DNA of 24,801 nucleotides from CAZCGA01 sp964498075 (GTDB taxonomy: Bacteria; Desulfobacterota; Binatia; HRBIN30). Every line of letters starts with the position of its first letter. The first letter of the stretch is position 1. The translations under genes and the position numbers were made by a program. The stretch lies in NCBI GenBank assembly GCA_964498075.1, contig CAZCGA010000100.1, forward strand, positions 1-24,801. The letters are read 5' to 3'. Positions 7,121-13,518 of this stretch are shown here, piece by piece. The notes beneath the pieces were generated by a model. That model worked only from the letters and a program-made list of their open reading frames with translations. It was not told the origin of the DNA and did no database searches.

Positions 7121-7885
7121 ATGCCTGACGCGCGTTTCAAGGATCGAGTGGTCTACGTAACCGGGGCCAGCTCCGGGCTCGGCCGGGCCACGGCCAAGCT
7201 GTTCGCCGCCGAAGGGGCCAAGGTCTTCGCCGTCGACGTGGACCGGGACGGGTTGAGCGAAACGGTCGGTGCGATCCGCCTGGCAAATGGGACGGCCGAC
7301 GGTCGCGCCTGTGACGTTGCCTCGATGGAATCGGTACGCACGTCGATCGCGACGGCGGTCGAGACCTTCGGCGGCTTGGACATCCTGGTCAACGCGGCTG
7401 GCGTCGGGCGATCTCTGCGTCTCGAAGAGATGGATGAAGCGGAGTGGCAGCGCGTCATCTCCGTCAACCTCACGGGTCCGTTCAACACCACCAGGGTCGC
7501 TATCGAGCCCCTCCTCAAGCGGCCGGGCTCGAACATCGTCAACGTCGCCTCGACGGCAGGGATGCGCGGACAGGCGTACGCCTGCCACTACGCGGCGTCG
7601 AAGGCCGGGCTGATCAACTTCACGCGCTCGATCGCTCTGGAGTTTGCGACGCGCGGGCTGCGCGCCAACTGCCTGTGTCCCGCCGGCATCGCCACACCGC
7701 TGATCCGCCAGTTCCTGCCGCGCGAGGATTTCGAGAAGCAGCTCATCGCCTACATCTCGCCACCCGTGCCGCATCAGCTCTGGCAGCCGGAGGACGCGGC
7801 GAAGGAGATCGCCTTCTTGGCGTCGGATGATGCGAAGATGATCAACGGTGCCACGCTGGTCGCTGACGGCGGCACGCTGGCGTGA
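7121..7885 (+). CDS. SDR family NAD(P)-dependent oxidoreductase
   Basis: A 254-aa classical short-chain dehydrogenase/reductase. Visible: TGASSGLG (14-21) cofactor motif, D-V after the second strand, NAAG (91-94), S144 in NVASTAG, and the catalytic Y157-x-x-x-K161 in HYAASKAG, then a C-terminal NGATLVADGGT typical of the FabG-like clan. It would oxidise or reduce a hydroxyl/keto group on a CoA ester, steroid or small alcohol. ATG 7121 is preferred to TTG 7106 because GGAG sits 6 nt upstream and the residues before it are not family-like. It is followed 30 nt later by the acyl-CoA ligase. Confidence 0.93.
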   Translation: MPDARFKDRVVYVTGASSGLGRATAKLFAAEGAKVFAVDVDRDGLSETVGAIRLANGTADGRACDVASMESVRTSIATAVETFGGLDILVNAAGVGRSLRLEEMDEAEWQRVISVNLTGPFNTTRVAIEPLLKRPGSNIVNVASTAGMRGQAYACHYAASKAGLINFTRSIALEFATRGLRANCLCPAGIATPLIRQFLPREDFEKQLIAYISPPVPHQLWQPEDAAKEIAFLASDDAKMINGATLVADGGTLA

Positions 7886-7915
7886 ATTCGTGACTCGTGT
7901 TCGTGCGATGACTTC

Positions 7916-9424
7916 ATGCTGATCCTCGACACCCTCGCGCGTAACGTCGCGACGTACGGCGATCGGCCGTTCATCCGACACGCCGGCCGGCGCGTCACCC
8001 ACCGCGAGCTCGACCGGCTCGCGAACCGGGCGGCGCATGCGCTGCGCGGGCTCGGGGTCGAGAAGGGCGACCGGGTCACGCTGGCGCTCGGCAACTCGGT
8101 CGAGTACGTCGTCGCCGCCATCGGCGTGCTCAAGGCGGGCGCCGTTCTCAATCCACTCAACCCGGCACTGGGCGCGCAGGAGTTGAATTACATCCTCGGA
8201 CACGCGCAACCGCGGGTCATCGTGACCGATGCCCACAGCGCCGCGAACATCTTGTCACCCAAGCTCAGGCTGCCGCTGGGCTGCACGGTGGCAGCGTTCG
8301 GGACCGTGCCCGGCGCAGCGGCGCTCGACGAGATCATGCAGCGCAGCTCCGACGAGGCTCCCGCGGTCGTGATCGGCGCGGACGACCCCTCGACGCTGCT
8401 CTACACGTCCGGCACGACCGGCAACCCGAAGGGCGTCCTGTTCAACCATGGGCGGACCGGCACCAGCGGCCCGCAGTTCATCGAAGCGCTGCGTCTGACT
8501 CCGGACGACACGATCCTCGCCGTCACGCCGCTGTTTCACGGCAACGCCTGGGGTGCGGTGATCACCGCGCTGCATGCGGGAAGCGCCGTGGCATTTCCCA
8601 AGGCGTTCCACGCCTCCGAGTTCTGGCCGCTGGTACACGAGGTGCACGCCACCGTGCTGTACACGCTGGGCACCATCCTGGCGATGCTGCTGACGCGCGC
8701 GCCGTCCGACCTCGAACGCAACAATCCGTTGCGCGTCATCCTCGGCCTCGGCAGCGCGCCGATCCGCGACCAGATCATCCGCCGCTTCGGGGTCATCGAC
8801 GTCGCCGAGTGCTTCGGAGCGACCGACGCGGGCGTCGTCACCATCACCCCGCTCGGTGCGACGCCGCGTCCGGGTTCGTGCGGCCCGCCGGTGCCCGGCG
8901 TCACGCTGCGCATCACCGCCGAGGCCGGGCGTGCGCTGGGGCCACGTGAGGTCGGTGAGATCTGCGTGCACTCTCCGGCACGCATGGCGGCGTACTTCCG
9001 CGATCCCGAGCAGACGGCACAGACGATACGCGACGATTGGTTCTACACCGGCGACCTGGGCTACGTCGACGAGGACGGGTGGCTCTACTTCGTCGACCGC
9101 AAGCGCGACGTCATCCGCCGCGGCGGCGAGAACATCTCTTCCGTTCTCATCGAGAAGACGCTGCGCGAGCACCCGCGTGTGGTCGAGGCCGCGGTGATCG
9201 GCGTGCCCGATCCGGTGCTCGGGCAGGAGGTGAAGGCCTTCATCGTCGCCAACGGTCCCGTCAGCGAAGACGAGCTGCGCACCTTCGCCGCCGAGCGCCT
9301 GGCGCGCTTCCAGGTGCCGCGGCTATGGGAGTTCCGCGACTCGCTGCCGAAGACGCCGTCACAGCGTGTGGAGAAGTACAAGCTGCGCCAGCAGGCTGGC
9401 GCGGGCAAGCCGCTGCTGGCGTGA
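7916..9424 (+). CDS. Acyl-CoA synthetase (AMP-forming, class I adenylate-forming ligase)
   Basis: A 502-aa ligase that adenylates a carboxylic acid and forms its CoA thioester. The AMP P-loop reads YTSGTTGNPKG (163-173). GATDAGVV and the hinge block GDLGYVDEDGWLYFVDRKRD are followed by RRGGENISS, and the C-terminal A10 motif is LPKTPSQRVEKYKLR. In that motif the position normally held by the catalytic Lys appears to be Arg484, with Lys487 and Lys489 close by; this form occurs in part of the carnitine-CoA-ligase-like clade as I recall it. It would pull the acid made by the upstream oxidations into CoA-dependent degradation. It is the last gene of the + strand cluster and converges on the DUF7064 operon. 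Confidence 0.93.
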   Translation: MLILDTLARNVATYGDRPFIRHAGRRVTHRELDRLANRAAHALRGLGVEKGDRVTLALGNSVEYVVAAIGVLKAGAVLNPLNPALGAQELNYILGHAQPRVIVTDAHSAANILSPKLRLPLGCTVAAFGTVPGAAALDEIMQRSSDEAPAVVIGADDPSTLLYTSGTTGNPKGVLFNHGRTGTSGPQFIEALRLTPDDTILAVTPLFHGNAWGAVITALHAGSAVAFPKAFHASEFWPLVHEVHATVLYTLGTILAMLLTRAPSDLERNNPLRVILGLGSAPIRDQIIRRFGVIDVAECFGATDAGVVTITPLGATPRPGSCGPPVPGVTLRITAEAGRALGPREVGEICVHSPARMAAYFRDPEQTAQTIRDDWFYTGDLGYVDEDGWLYFVDRKRDVIRRGGENISSVLIEKTLREHPRVVEAAVIGVPDPVLGQEVKAFIVANGPVSEDELRTFAAERLARFQVPRLWEFRDSLPKTPSQRVEKYKLRQQAGAGKPLLA

Positions 9425-9434
9425 TCGTGCAACC

Positions 9435-9502
9435 GTAGGGGCAGGCCCCCGTGCCTGCCCTCCCATGCGTGAAGACGGGCAACCACGGGGCGTTGCCCCT
9501 AC
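9435..9502. repeat. Double-hairpin inverted repeat between convergent genes
   Basis: The outer ends GTAGGGGCA and TGCCCCTAC are inverted repeats. Each half also folds on itself (GGGCAGGC/GCCTGCCC and GGGCAAC/GTTGCCC). It lies between the 3' ends of the acyl-CoA ligase (+) and the DUF7064 gene (-), where it could act on both transcripts as a barrier or 3'-end stabiliser. No U-tract is visible, so it is not a classical intrinsic terminator. Confidence 0.75.
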
Positions 9503-9524
9503 CGCAAGCTTTCGGCTCCGCCCT

Positions 9525-10469
9525 TCACTCAATCTGATCCAGATACTCCGACAGCCCGTAGCCGACGTGGTCGCCGCAGCGCCACTCGGTCATGCCTTCG
9601 GCAATGCGCGTCACCTTGCCGTCGCGGCGGTTGCGCAGCGGCAGCATGGTCAGGACCTTGCCCGTGATGTCGAAGTCGCCGACGCCGGTGTGCAGCTTGG
9701 CGCTGATGCGGTCGTGGTATTGCCCTTCACCCGCCCGCTCGGTGTCGATCTCCCACGTGTTCACGAAGTGGTTCTCGCCGTCCTTGAAGACGAAGCCGGT
9801 GAGTAGCTCGGTGCCGTTCTGCATGACGATCTGCGAGCCCATGAAGCCGAAGCTTTCATCGAACTCGCAGGTGAGCCAGCGATAGAACTTCGGCGACTGC
9901 CACGAGCGTGGTCCCCACGAATGGTCGCGCAAGCCGAGCCCGCGCAGCCGCGTCTCCTTGCCGTCGACGACGAAGTGCCCCTCGGCGCGCATGTGCTGCT
10001 CGGTGTGGCCCTTGGCGAATACCATGTCGGTGCTCTGCACAGGGGCTTCGCCGCCGTACATCGGGCTGAGGCCGTAGTAGTTGAGCGCCAGCTGCACCGG
10101 TTGGTGCGGGTTCGCGGTGAAGGCGCGCTTCGGGTTTTCCAGCTCCAATGGCCGGGCGAGAAAGACGGCGCTGCCGTCGTAAGTGACGCGCAGGTGCTTG
10201 AACGGTTCGAGCACCTCGAAGCGCATGCCGCCGGCGTTGAAGCCGGAGTTGTCGGCGATCGACGGGCGCATGTAGTTGAACATCGCCGTCCCATCCGGCA
10301 GGTAGACGGTGAGCGTCACCTCGGCGTAGCCTTCGTTGGCGCGGTTGCCGATGCGTGCGAAGCCGCCGAGCTTGGCGCTGCGATCGTAAAAGTTGAAGTA
10401 CATGCTCTCATTGAAGTTCGCCTCGCCGGTGTTTTCGTGCATGTAGTCGTCGTGCGGCTTGACAGCCAT
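9525..10469 (-). CDS. DUF7064-like protein (AttH/CrtC lipocalin-type fold)
   Basis: A 314-aa protein recognised by the signature GLRDHSWGPRSW (about 179-190) together with a first half rich in beta strands (ESMYFNFYD..., EVTLTVYLPDG) and a C-terminal WRCGDHVGYGLSEY. These mark the DUF7064/7065 group, related to hydroxyneurosporene synthase/AttH-like lipocalin folds, often beside lipid, terpenoid or steroid degradation genes. The longer upstream reading is out of character (Arg/Cys-rich shadow of the small membrane gene). ATG 10469 is fixed by AGGAGG at 10475-10480. It is the last gene of a five-gene operon, 16 nt after the small membrane protein gene. The biochemical function is unknown. Confidence 0.8.
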   Translation of the reverse strand: MAVKPHDDYMHENTGEANFNESMYFNFYDRSAKLGGFARIGNRANEGYAEVTLTVYLPDGTAMFNYMRPSIADNSGFNAGGMRFEVLEPFKHLRVTYDGSAVFLARPLELENPKRAFTANPHQPVQLALNYYGLSPMYGGEAPVQSTDMVFAKGHTEQHMRAEGHFVVDGKETRLRGLGLRDHSWGPRSWQSPKFYRWLTCEFDESFGFMGSQIVMQNGTELLTGFVFKDGENHFVNTWEIDTERAGEGQYHDRISAKLHTGVGDFDITGKVLTMLPLRNRRDGKVTRIAEGMTEWRCGDHVGYGLSEYLDQIE

Positions 10470-10474
10470 TCGAT

Positions 10475-10480
10475 CCTCCT
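10475..10480 (-). promoter_or_regulatory. Shine-Dalgarno AGGAGG for the DUF7064 gene
   Basis: AGGAGG on the minus strand, 5 nt before ATG 10469. It decides the start against the much longer open frame that extends to 10691. Confidence 0.85.
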
Positions 10481-10485
10481 CGGAA

Positions 10486-10743
10486 CTAGCGGCGTTCAAT
10501 CCGCGTGTACTGGTCGGGCTGGAGCGTGATGCAGTCCTCCTCGCGATGCCCGCGCAGCCGGCGACGCCAGAAGAGGGGCAGGAACAGCGCCAAGACGGTT
10601 CCGCCCGCGAGCAACATCGCCGCCACAGAAAGGAACAAGAGGGCCAGCGGCGCGAGCAGCAGCAGGCCGAGCGGCAAAGGCAGCGTGCCACGGTAAGTGA
10701 AGACGCGCGTTCCGTCAGTGCTGGTGTGCGTCGTGTGATGCAT
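10486..10743 (-). CDS. Small two-TM membrane protein, unknown
   Basis: An 85-aa protein with two adjacent hydrophobic stretches (LGLLLLAPLALLFLSVAAML and GGTVLALFLPLFW), then a basic Arg-rich loop (RRRLRGHREED) and a short polar tail. By the positive-inside rule the tail is probably cytoplasmic. ATG 10743 (MHHTTHTS) is chosen because GGAGAGG lies 9 nt upstream. It overlaps the 3' end of the M20 peptidase gene by 29 nt, a sign of coupling. An in-frame ATG at 10761 is an alternative. I do not recognise a family. Confidence 0.6.
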   Translation of the reverse strand: MHHTTHTSTDGTRVFTYRGTLPLPLGLLLLAPLALLFLSVAAMLLAGGTVLALFLPLFWRRRLRGHREEDCITLQPDQYTRIERR

Positions 10744-12154
10744 CGGGTTGGACCTCTCCATCCAGAGTTTGTAGCAAGCTGAGCAGCCGAAGGACACCGG
10801 TGCGCAGGTTCTCGGTCGACAGGCGCTCGTTGATGCCGTGCTCGCCGCGCTCGTCCTCTTCGCTCAACACGAAGGGCACGAAACCGTAGCTCGCGATGCC
10901 TTTGTCGCGGAAGTAGTGGCTGTCGGTGAACCCGGTGAGCACCGCCGGGACGATGGGGGCGCCGTCGCGCTGCGCCAGCGTGCGCAGGACACCGAAGAGT
11001 ACCGTGTCCGTCGTCGACGATGACGGCGGGAAGTTCAACAGCACGTCGACGCTCACCTCCGGGTCCTTGATCGCCTCCTTGATGCTGCGCACGAATACGT
11101 CCGGGTCTTCCCCCGGCAGCAGGCGGCAGTCGAGCTCGGCGCTGGCGTTGCGGGGAATCACGTTGATCTTCTGGCTGGCGGTGAGCACGGTTGGCGTGAT
11201 CGTGTTGCGCACCAGCGCCGCATCGTGGCGATCGGCGAGGAACTCGTCGCGGAACGTCTTGTCGGCCAGCGCGGTCCGCAGATCCTCATAGTGTGCGCGC
11301 CGCTTGTCGTCGCGGATCTCCGCTTGCGCCGCGTAGTAGGCGGCGACCTCGGGCGTCACACGCAGCTTCGGCTTCAACGCCTGGATGCGATCGAGCGCGT
11401 GCAGGAGCCGCGTCACCGCCGTCTCCTTTGGCGGTGCCGACCCGTGCCCGGCGTCGCCCGTGGCAGTGAGCCGCAACCAACACGGCGTCTTTTCGGACAC
11501 CGCCACTTCGTAGGCCCGCTTGCCGTTCGGCAACACGCGGATGTGTCCGCCCTCGTTGAGCACGAACTCGGCATCGCTGAACTTGTCGAAGTGGTTGGCG
11601 ACCATCCAGCCGGCACCGAGCTTGCCGCCGGCCTCCTCGTCTGCCGTGCCGAGAAAGATCACGTCGCGCTGCAGCCCGATTCCTTTCGCTTTGATCAGCA
11701 GCAACGCCAGGGCATCGACGACCCCGACACCTTTGCAGTCGAGGGCACCGCGACCATTCACGAAACCGTCGCGAACGGCGCCGGAGAACGGTGCGACCGT
11801 CCAGCCCTCAGGGGTGGCGGGGACGACGTCGAGATGGTTCAGAAGAATGATGGGCCGTTTCCCACCCTTGCCCTTCAGGCGCGCCAGCACCGAGCCGCGA
11901 CCCGGCTGCGACTCGAACACCTCGGCGTCGATACCCGCTGCGCGGAAGCGTTGGGCCAGAAACTGCGCCGCAGCGGTTTCGTTACCGGGAGGGTTCGACG
12001 TGTCGACTTGAATGTAGGCGCTCAAGAACTCGCTCGCCTGCTGCTCGACTTCGGTCCAATTGATCTCTTCTGCCGACGCGCGGGCTGTGCCGGCGAGGAC
12101 CAGCAGCGTTGTGACCAACCGCAGCGCAAACGAAAGTCGACGCGGTGCGCTCAC
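10715..12154 (-). CDS. Exported M20 family metallopeptidase/deacylase
   Basis: A 479-aa M20 (ArgE/DapE/carboxypeptidase G2-like) enzyme that removes an acyl group or C-terminal residue with two Zn ions. An N-terminal signal peptide is visible (RRLSFALRLVTTLLVLAG, probable cleavage after ARASA), so it is exported. Metal and catalytic residues: H107 in LLNHLDV, D139 in GRGALDCKG, general base/ligand E173-E174 in ADEEAGG, GHGSAPP in the dimerisation-lid region, and a C-terminal His in EHGINERLS. GTG 12154 is used: it overlaps the VOC stop as GTGA. Longer readings into the VOC gene are out of frame with a known protein. Second-last enzyme of the operon; its periplasmic action suggests that it trims an imported conjugate or peptide. 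Confidence 0.9.
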   Translation of the reverse strand: MSAPRRLSFALRLVTTLLVLAGTARASAEEINWTEVEQQASEFLSAYIQVDTSNPPGNETAAAQFLAQRFRAAGIDAEVFESQPGRGSVLARLKGKGGKRPIILLNHLDVVPATPEGWTVAPFSGAVRDGFVNGRGALDCKGVGVVDALALLLIKAKGIGLQRDVIFLGTADEEAGGKLGAGWMVANHFDKFSDAEFVLNEGGHIRVLPNGKRAYEVAVSEKTPCWLRLTATGDAGHGSAPPKETAVTRLLHALDRIQALKPKLRVTPEVAAYYAAQAEIRDDKRRAHYEDLRTALADKTFRDEFLADRHDAALVRNTITPTVLTASQKINVIPRNASAELDCRLLPGEDPDVFVRSIKEAIKDPEVSVDVLLNFPPSSSTTDTVLFGVLRTLAQRDGAPIVPAVLTGFTDSHYFRDKGIASYGFVPFVLSEEDERGEHGINERLSTENLRTGVLRLLSLLQTLDGEVQPDASHDAHQH

Positions 12155-12555
12155 GCCGTGTGCTCTTTCAGCTCGACGATGTAGCCGTCGGGATCGGTGA
12201 CGTAGATCGCCAGGCCCATGCCGCGTGCGCCCATGCGTCGCATCGGCTGCTCCTCGATCACATTCACGTTGTGCTCCTTCAGCCACGGGATGATCCGCTC
12301 CAGACCGGGTTCGATCTCGACGCAGAAGTGCAGGAAGCCGCCGCTGTTCCGCCCTTGGTCCGGGTCGTAAGTCGGATCCGGAACCAGGTCGAGCAGCTGG
12401 TCGCCGACGCGCGCCGACACGAACGGACGCCGCCCGGCGCGGTACTCGTCGAGAAACAGGATCGGCAAACCCAAGAGGTCGCGGTAGAAGCCCAGCGACG
12501 CGTCCAGGTCGCGCACGCGCAACACGAAGTGGTCCAAGCCGGTGACCTTGATCAT
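12151..12555 (-). CDS. VOC family protein (glyoxalase/extradiol dioxygenase superfamily)
   Basis: A 134-aa single VOC module pair: GLDHFVLRVRDLDASLGFYR at the start with metal ligand H9, the second half beginning GGFLHFCVEI (H76), and the C-terminal ligand Glu in DPDGYIVELK (E128). VOC proteins use a divalent metal for lyase, dioxygenase, epimerase or resistance functions; this one is close to lactoylglutathione lyase-like proteins, but the reaction is not assignable. It starts 6 nt after the CMD-family gene stop, and its TGA overlaps the GTG of the M20 gene. Confidence 0.9.
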   Translation of the reverse strand: MIKVTGLDHFVLRVRDLDASLGFYRDLLGLPILFLDEYRAGRRPFVSARVGDQLLDLVPDPTYDPDQGRNSGGFLHFCVEIEPGLERIIPWLKEHNVNVIEEQPMRRMGARGMGLAIYVTDPDGYIVELKEHTA

Positions 12556-12561
12556 GGCGCT

Positions 12562-13110
12562 TCACTTCAAGGCGTCGACGATCGCCGTCCCGGCAGCCTC
12601 CTCCTGATCGACGGCGGTGGTTTCGAGCAGGCGCGCGATCAGCATGTAGAAGCCGACGGCGAGAATCAGCTCGACGATCTCGCGCGGCGGGAACTGCTCG
12701 GTCATGCGCGCGAAGGTGGCGTCGGAGACGCGTACCTGCTGGATCAGCTCATCGGTGAAGCGGAGCATCAGCTGGTCGCGCGCATCGAAGCAGGTTGCGG
12801 TGCCGTTCCCGGCTTCCAGCGCCGCGATCTGCGCATCCGTGACCCCCGCCGCCTTGGCGATCGGCACGTGCTGCGTCCACTCGTACTGCGCCTTCGAGGT
12901 CTGCGCGACGCGCAGGATCGCCAGCTCGCGCAGCCGGGCGCTGAGCTGCTGCGCGCCGAGGATGCTGCCGCCGAAACGCAGCAAGGGCCGGAAGTTGGTT
13001 TCCGCGTGTGCCATCATGCGGAAGATCTTCAACGGCACCGCCAAACCCGCGAGCGCCTCGCGCACCTTGTCGGGCGCCGTCGCCGGATCGACGTACGGAA
13101 GTCGCGCCAT
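12562..13110 (-). CDS. Carboxymuconolactone decarboxylase (CMD) family protein
   Basis: A 182-aa all-helical CMD/AhpD-like protein. It has ELAILRVAQ followed by YEWTQHVPIAKAAG, with E77, W78 and H81 in the family's proton-relay position, and no CxxC. It therefore resembles the 4-carboxymuconolactone decarboxylase branch more than the AhpD peroxidase branch. ATG 13110 follows AGGAGG at 13115-13120, 4 nt upstream. It is the first gene of the minus-strand operon running to 9525, so the promoter should lie in 13111-13240. CMD plus VOC is a common pairing in aromatic or lactone catabolism; the substrate is unknown. Confidence 0.9.
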   Translation of the reverse strand: MARLPYVDPATAPDKVREALAGLAVPLKIFRMMAHAETNFRPLLRFGGSILGAQQLSARLRELAILRVAQTSKAQYEWTQHVPIAKAAGVTDAQIAALEAGNGTATCFDARDQLMLRFTDELIQQVRVSDATFARMTEQFPPREIVELILAVGFYMLIARLLETTAVDQEEAAGTAIVDALK

Positions 13111-13241
13111 GCTGCCTCCTTCTATGAGTAGCGTGATCGTGGCAGGGGGAGTGAGCAAAGTCGAGAGGGGTCAACGCATCCAACACGTTGCGAACTCCGT
13201 ACTTCCTGGAGATGAGAGTGTCGATAAACGCGAAACACACC

Positions 13242-13358
13242 CTTCGAGACGGCCCCGAAAAGATGGGGCCTCCTCAGGGTGAGCGGAAATGCTCTCTGAA
13301 AACAACAACAGAACCGTTCGTCCTGAGGAGCCGCCGTCTTTGTGGCGGCGTCTCGAAG
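13242..13358. repeat. 117-bp cloverleaf-like palindromic element, copy 2 (inverted relative to copy 1)
   Basis: Bounded by CTTCGAGACGG and GGCGTCTCGAAG. The left arm is GGCCCC/GGGGCC, the central stem is CTCCTCAGGGTGAGCGG with CCGTTCGTCCTGAGGAG, and the right arm is CCGCC/GGCGG. Read on the other strand, the arms come in the same order as in copy 1, and both copies are exactly 117 bases. The central loops are unrelated. Confidence 0.8.
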
Positions 13359-13383
13359 CCTGTCCTGAGCGCTGTCGAAGGGG
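13359..13383. repeat. Short interspersed repeat CCTGTCCTGAGC...GTCGAAGGGG
   Basis: CCTGTCCTGAGCGCTGTCGA plus AGGGG directly abuts the 117-bp element. It resembles the very common CCTGAGCnnnGTCGAAGG-type repeat of environmental bacteria (recalled, not searched). Confidence 0.5.
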
Positions 13384-13518
13384 ACGTGCCCCGCGAAAAT
13401 CGACAGACTCAGACGGAGGATTGGGCGGTCGGGTACTGTCTGACTTCACCCAGTACCGGCGTACCGGCGGTCGATTTCATTTGACCTTCGCGCGCGCATT
13501 CTACTAGCTTGGCCGATC

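Larger units (their letters stand above)
13111..13518. other. Divergent intergenic region with palindromic element copy 2
   Basis: 408 bases between the CMD operon (-) and the large secreted protein (+). It holds the Shine-Dalgarno of the CMD gene (13115-13120), about 120 bases where the CMD promoter should be, the 117-bp element at 13242-13358 and a short repeat at 13359-13383. I see no convincing -35/-10 pair and no further gene. Confidence 0.6.

Noticed and set aside
9525..10691. A 388-aa version of the DUF7064 protein
   Set aside because: The extra N-terminal 74 residues are a Cys/Arg-rich shadow of the small membrane gene; AGGAGG marks ATG 10469.
10715..12565. A 616-aa fusion of the VOC region with the M20 peptidase
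   Set aside because: The first 137 residues are an out-of-frame reading of the VOC gene; the GTG at 12154 with a signal peptide is the sensible start.
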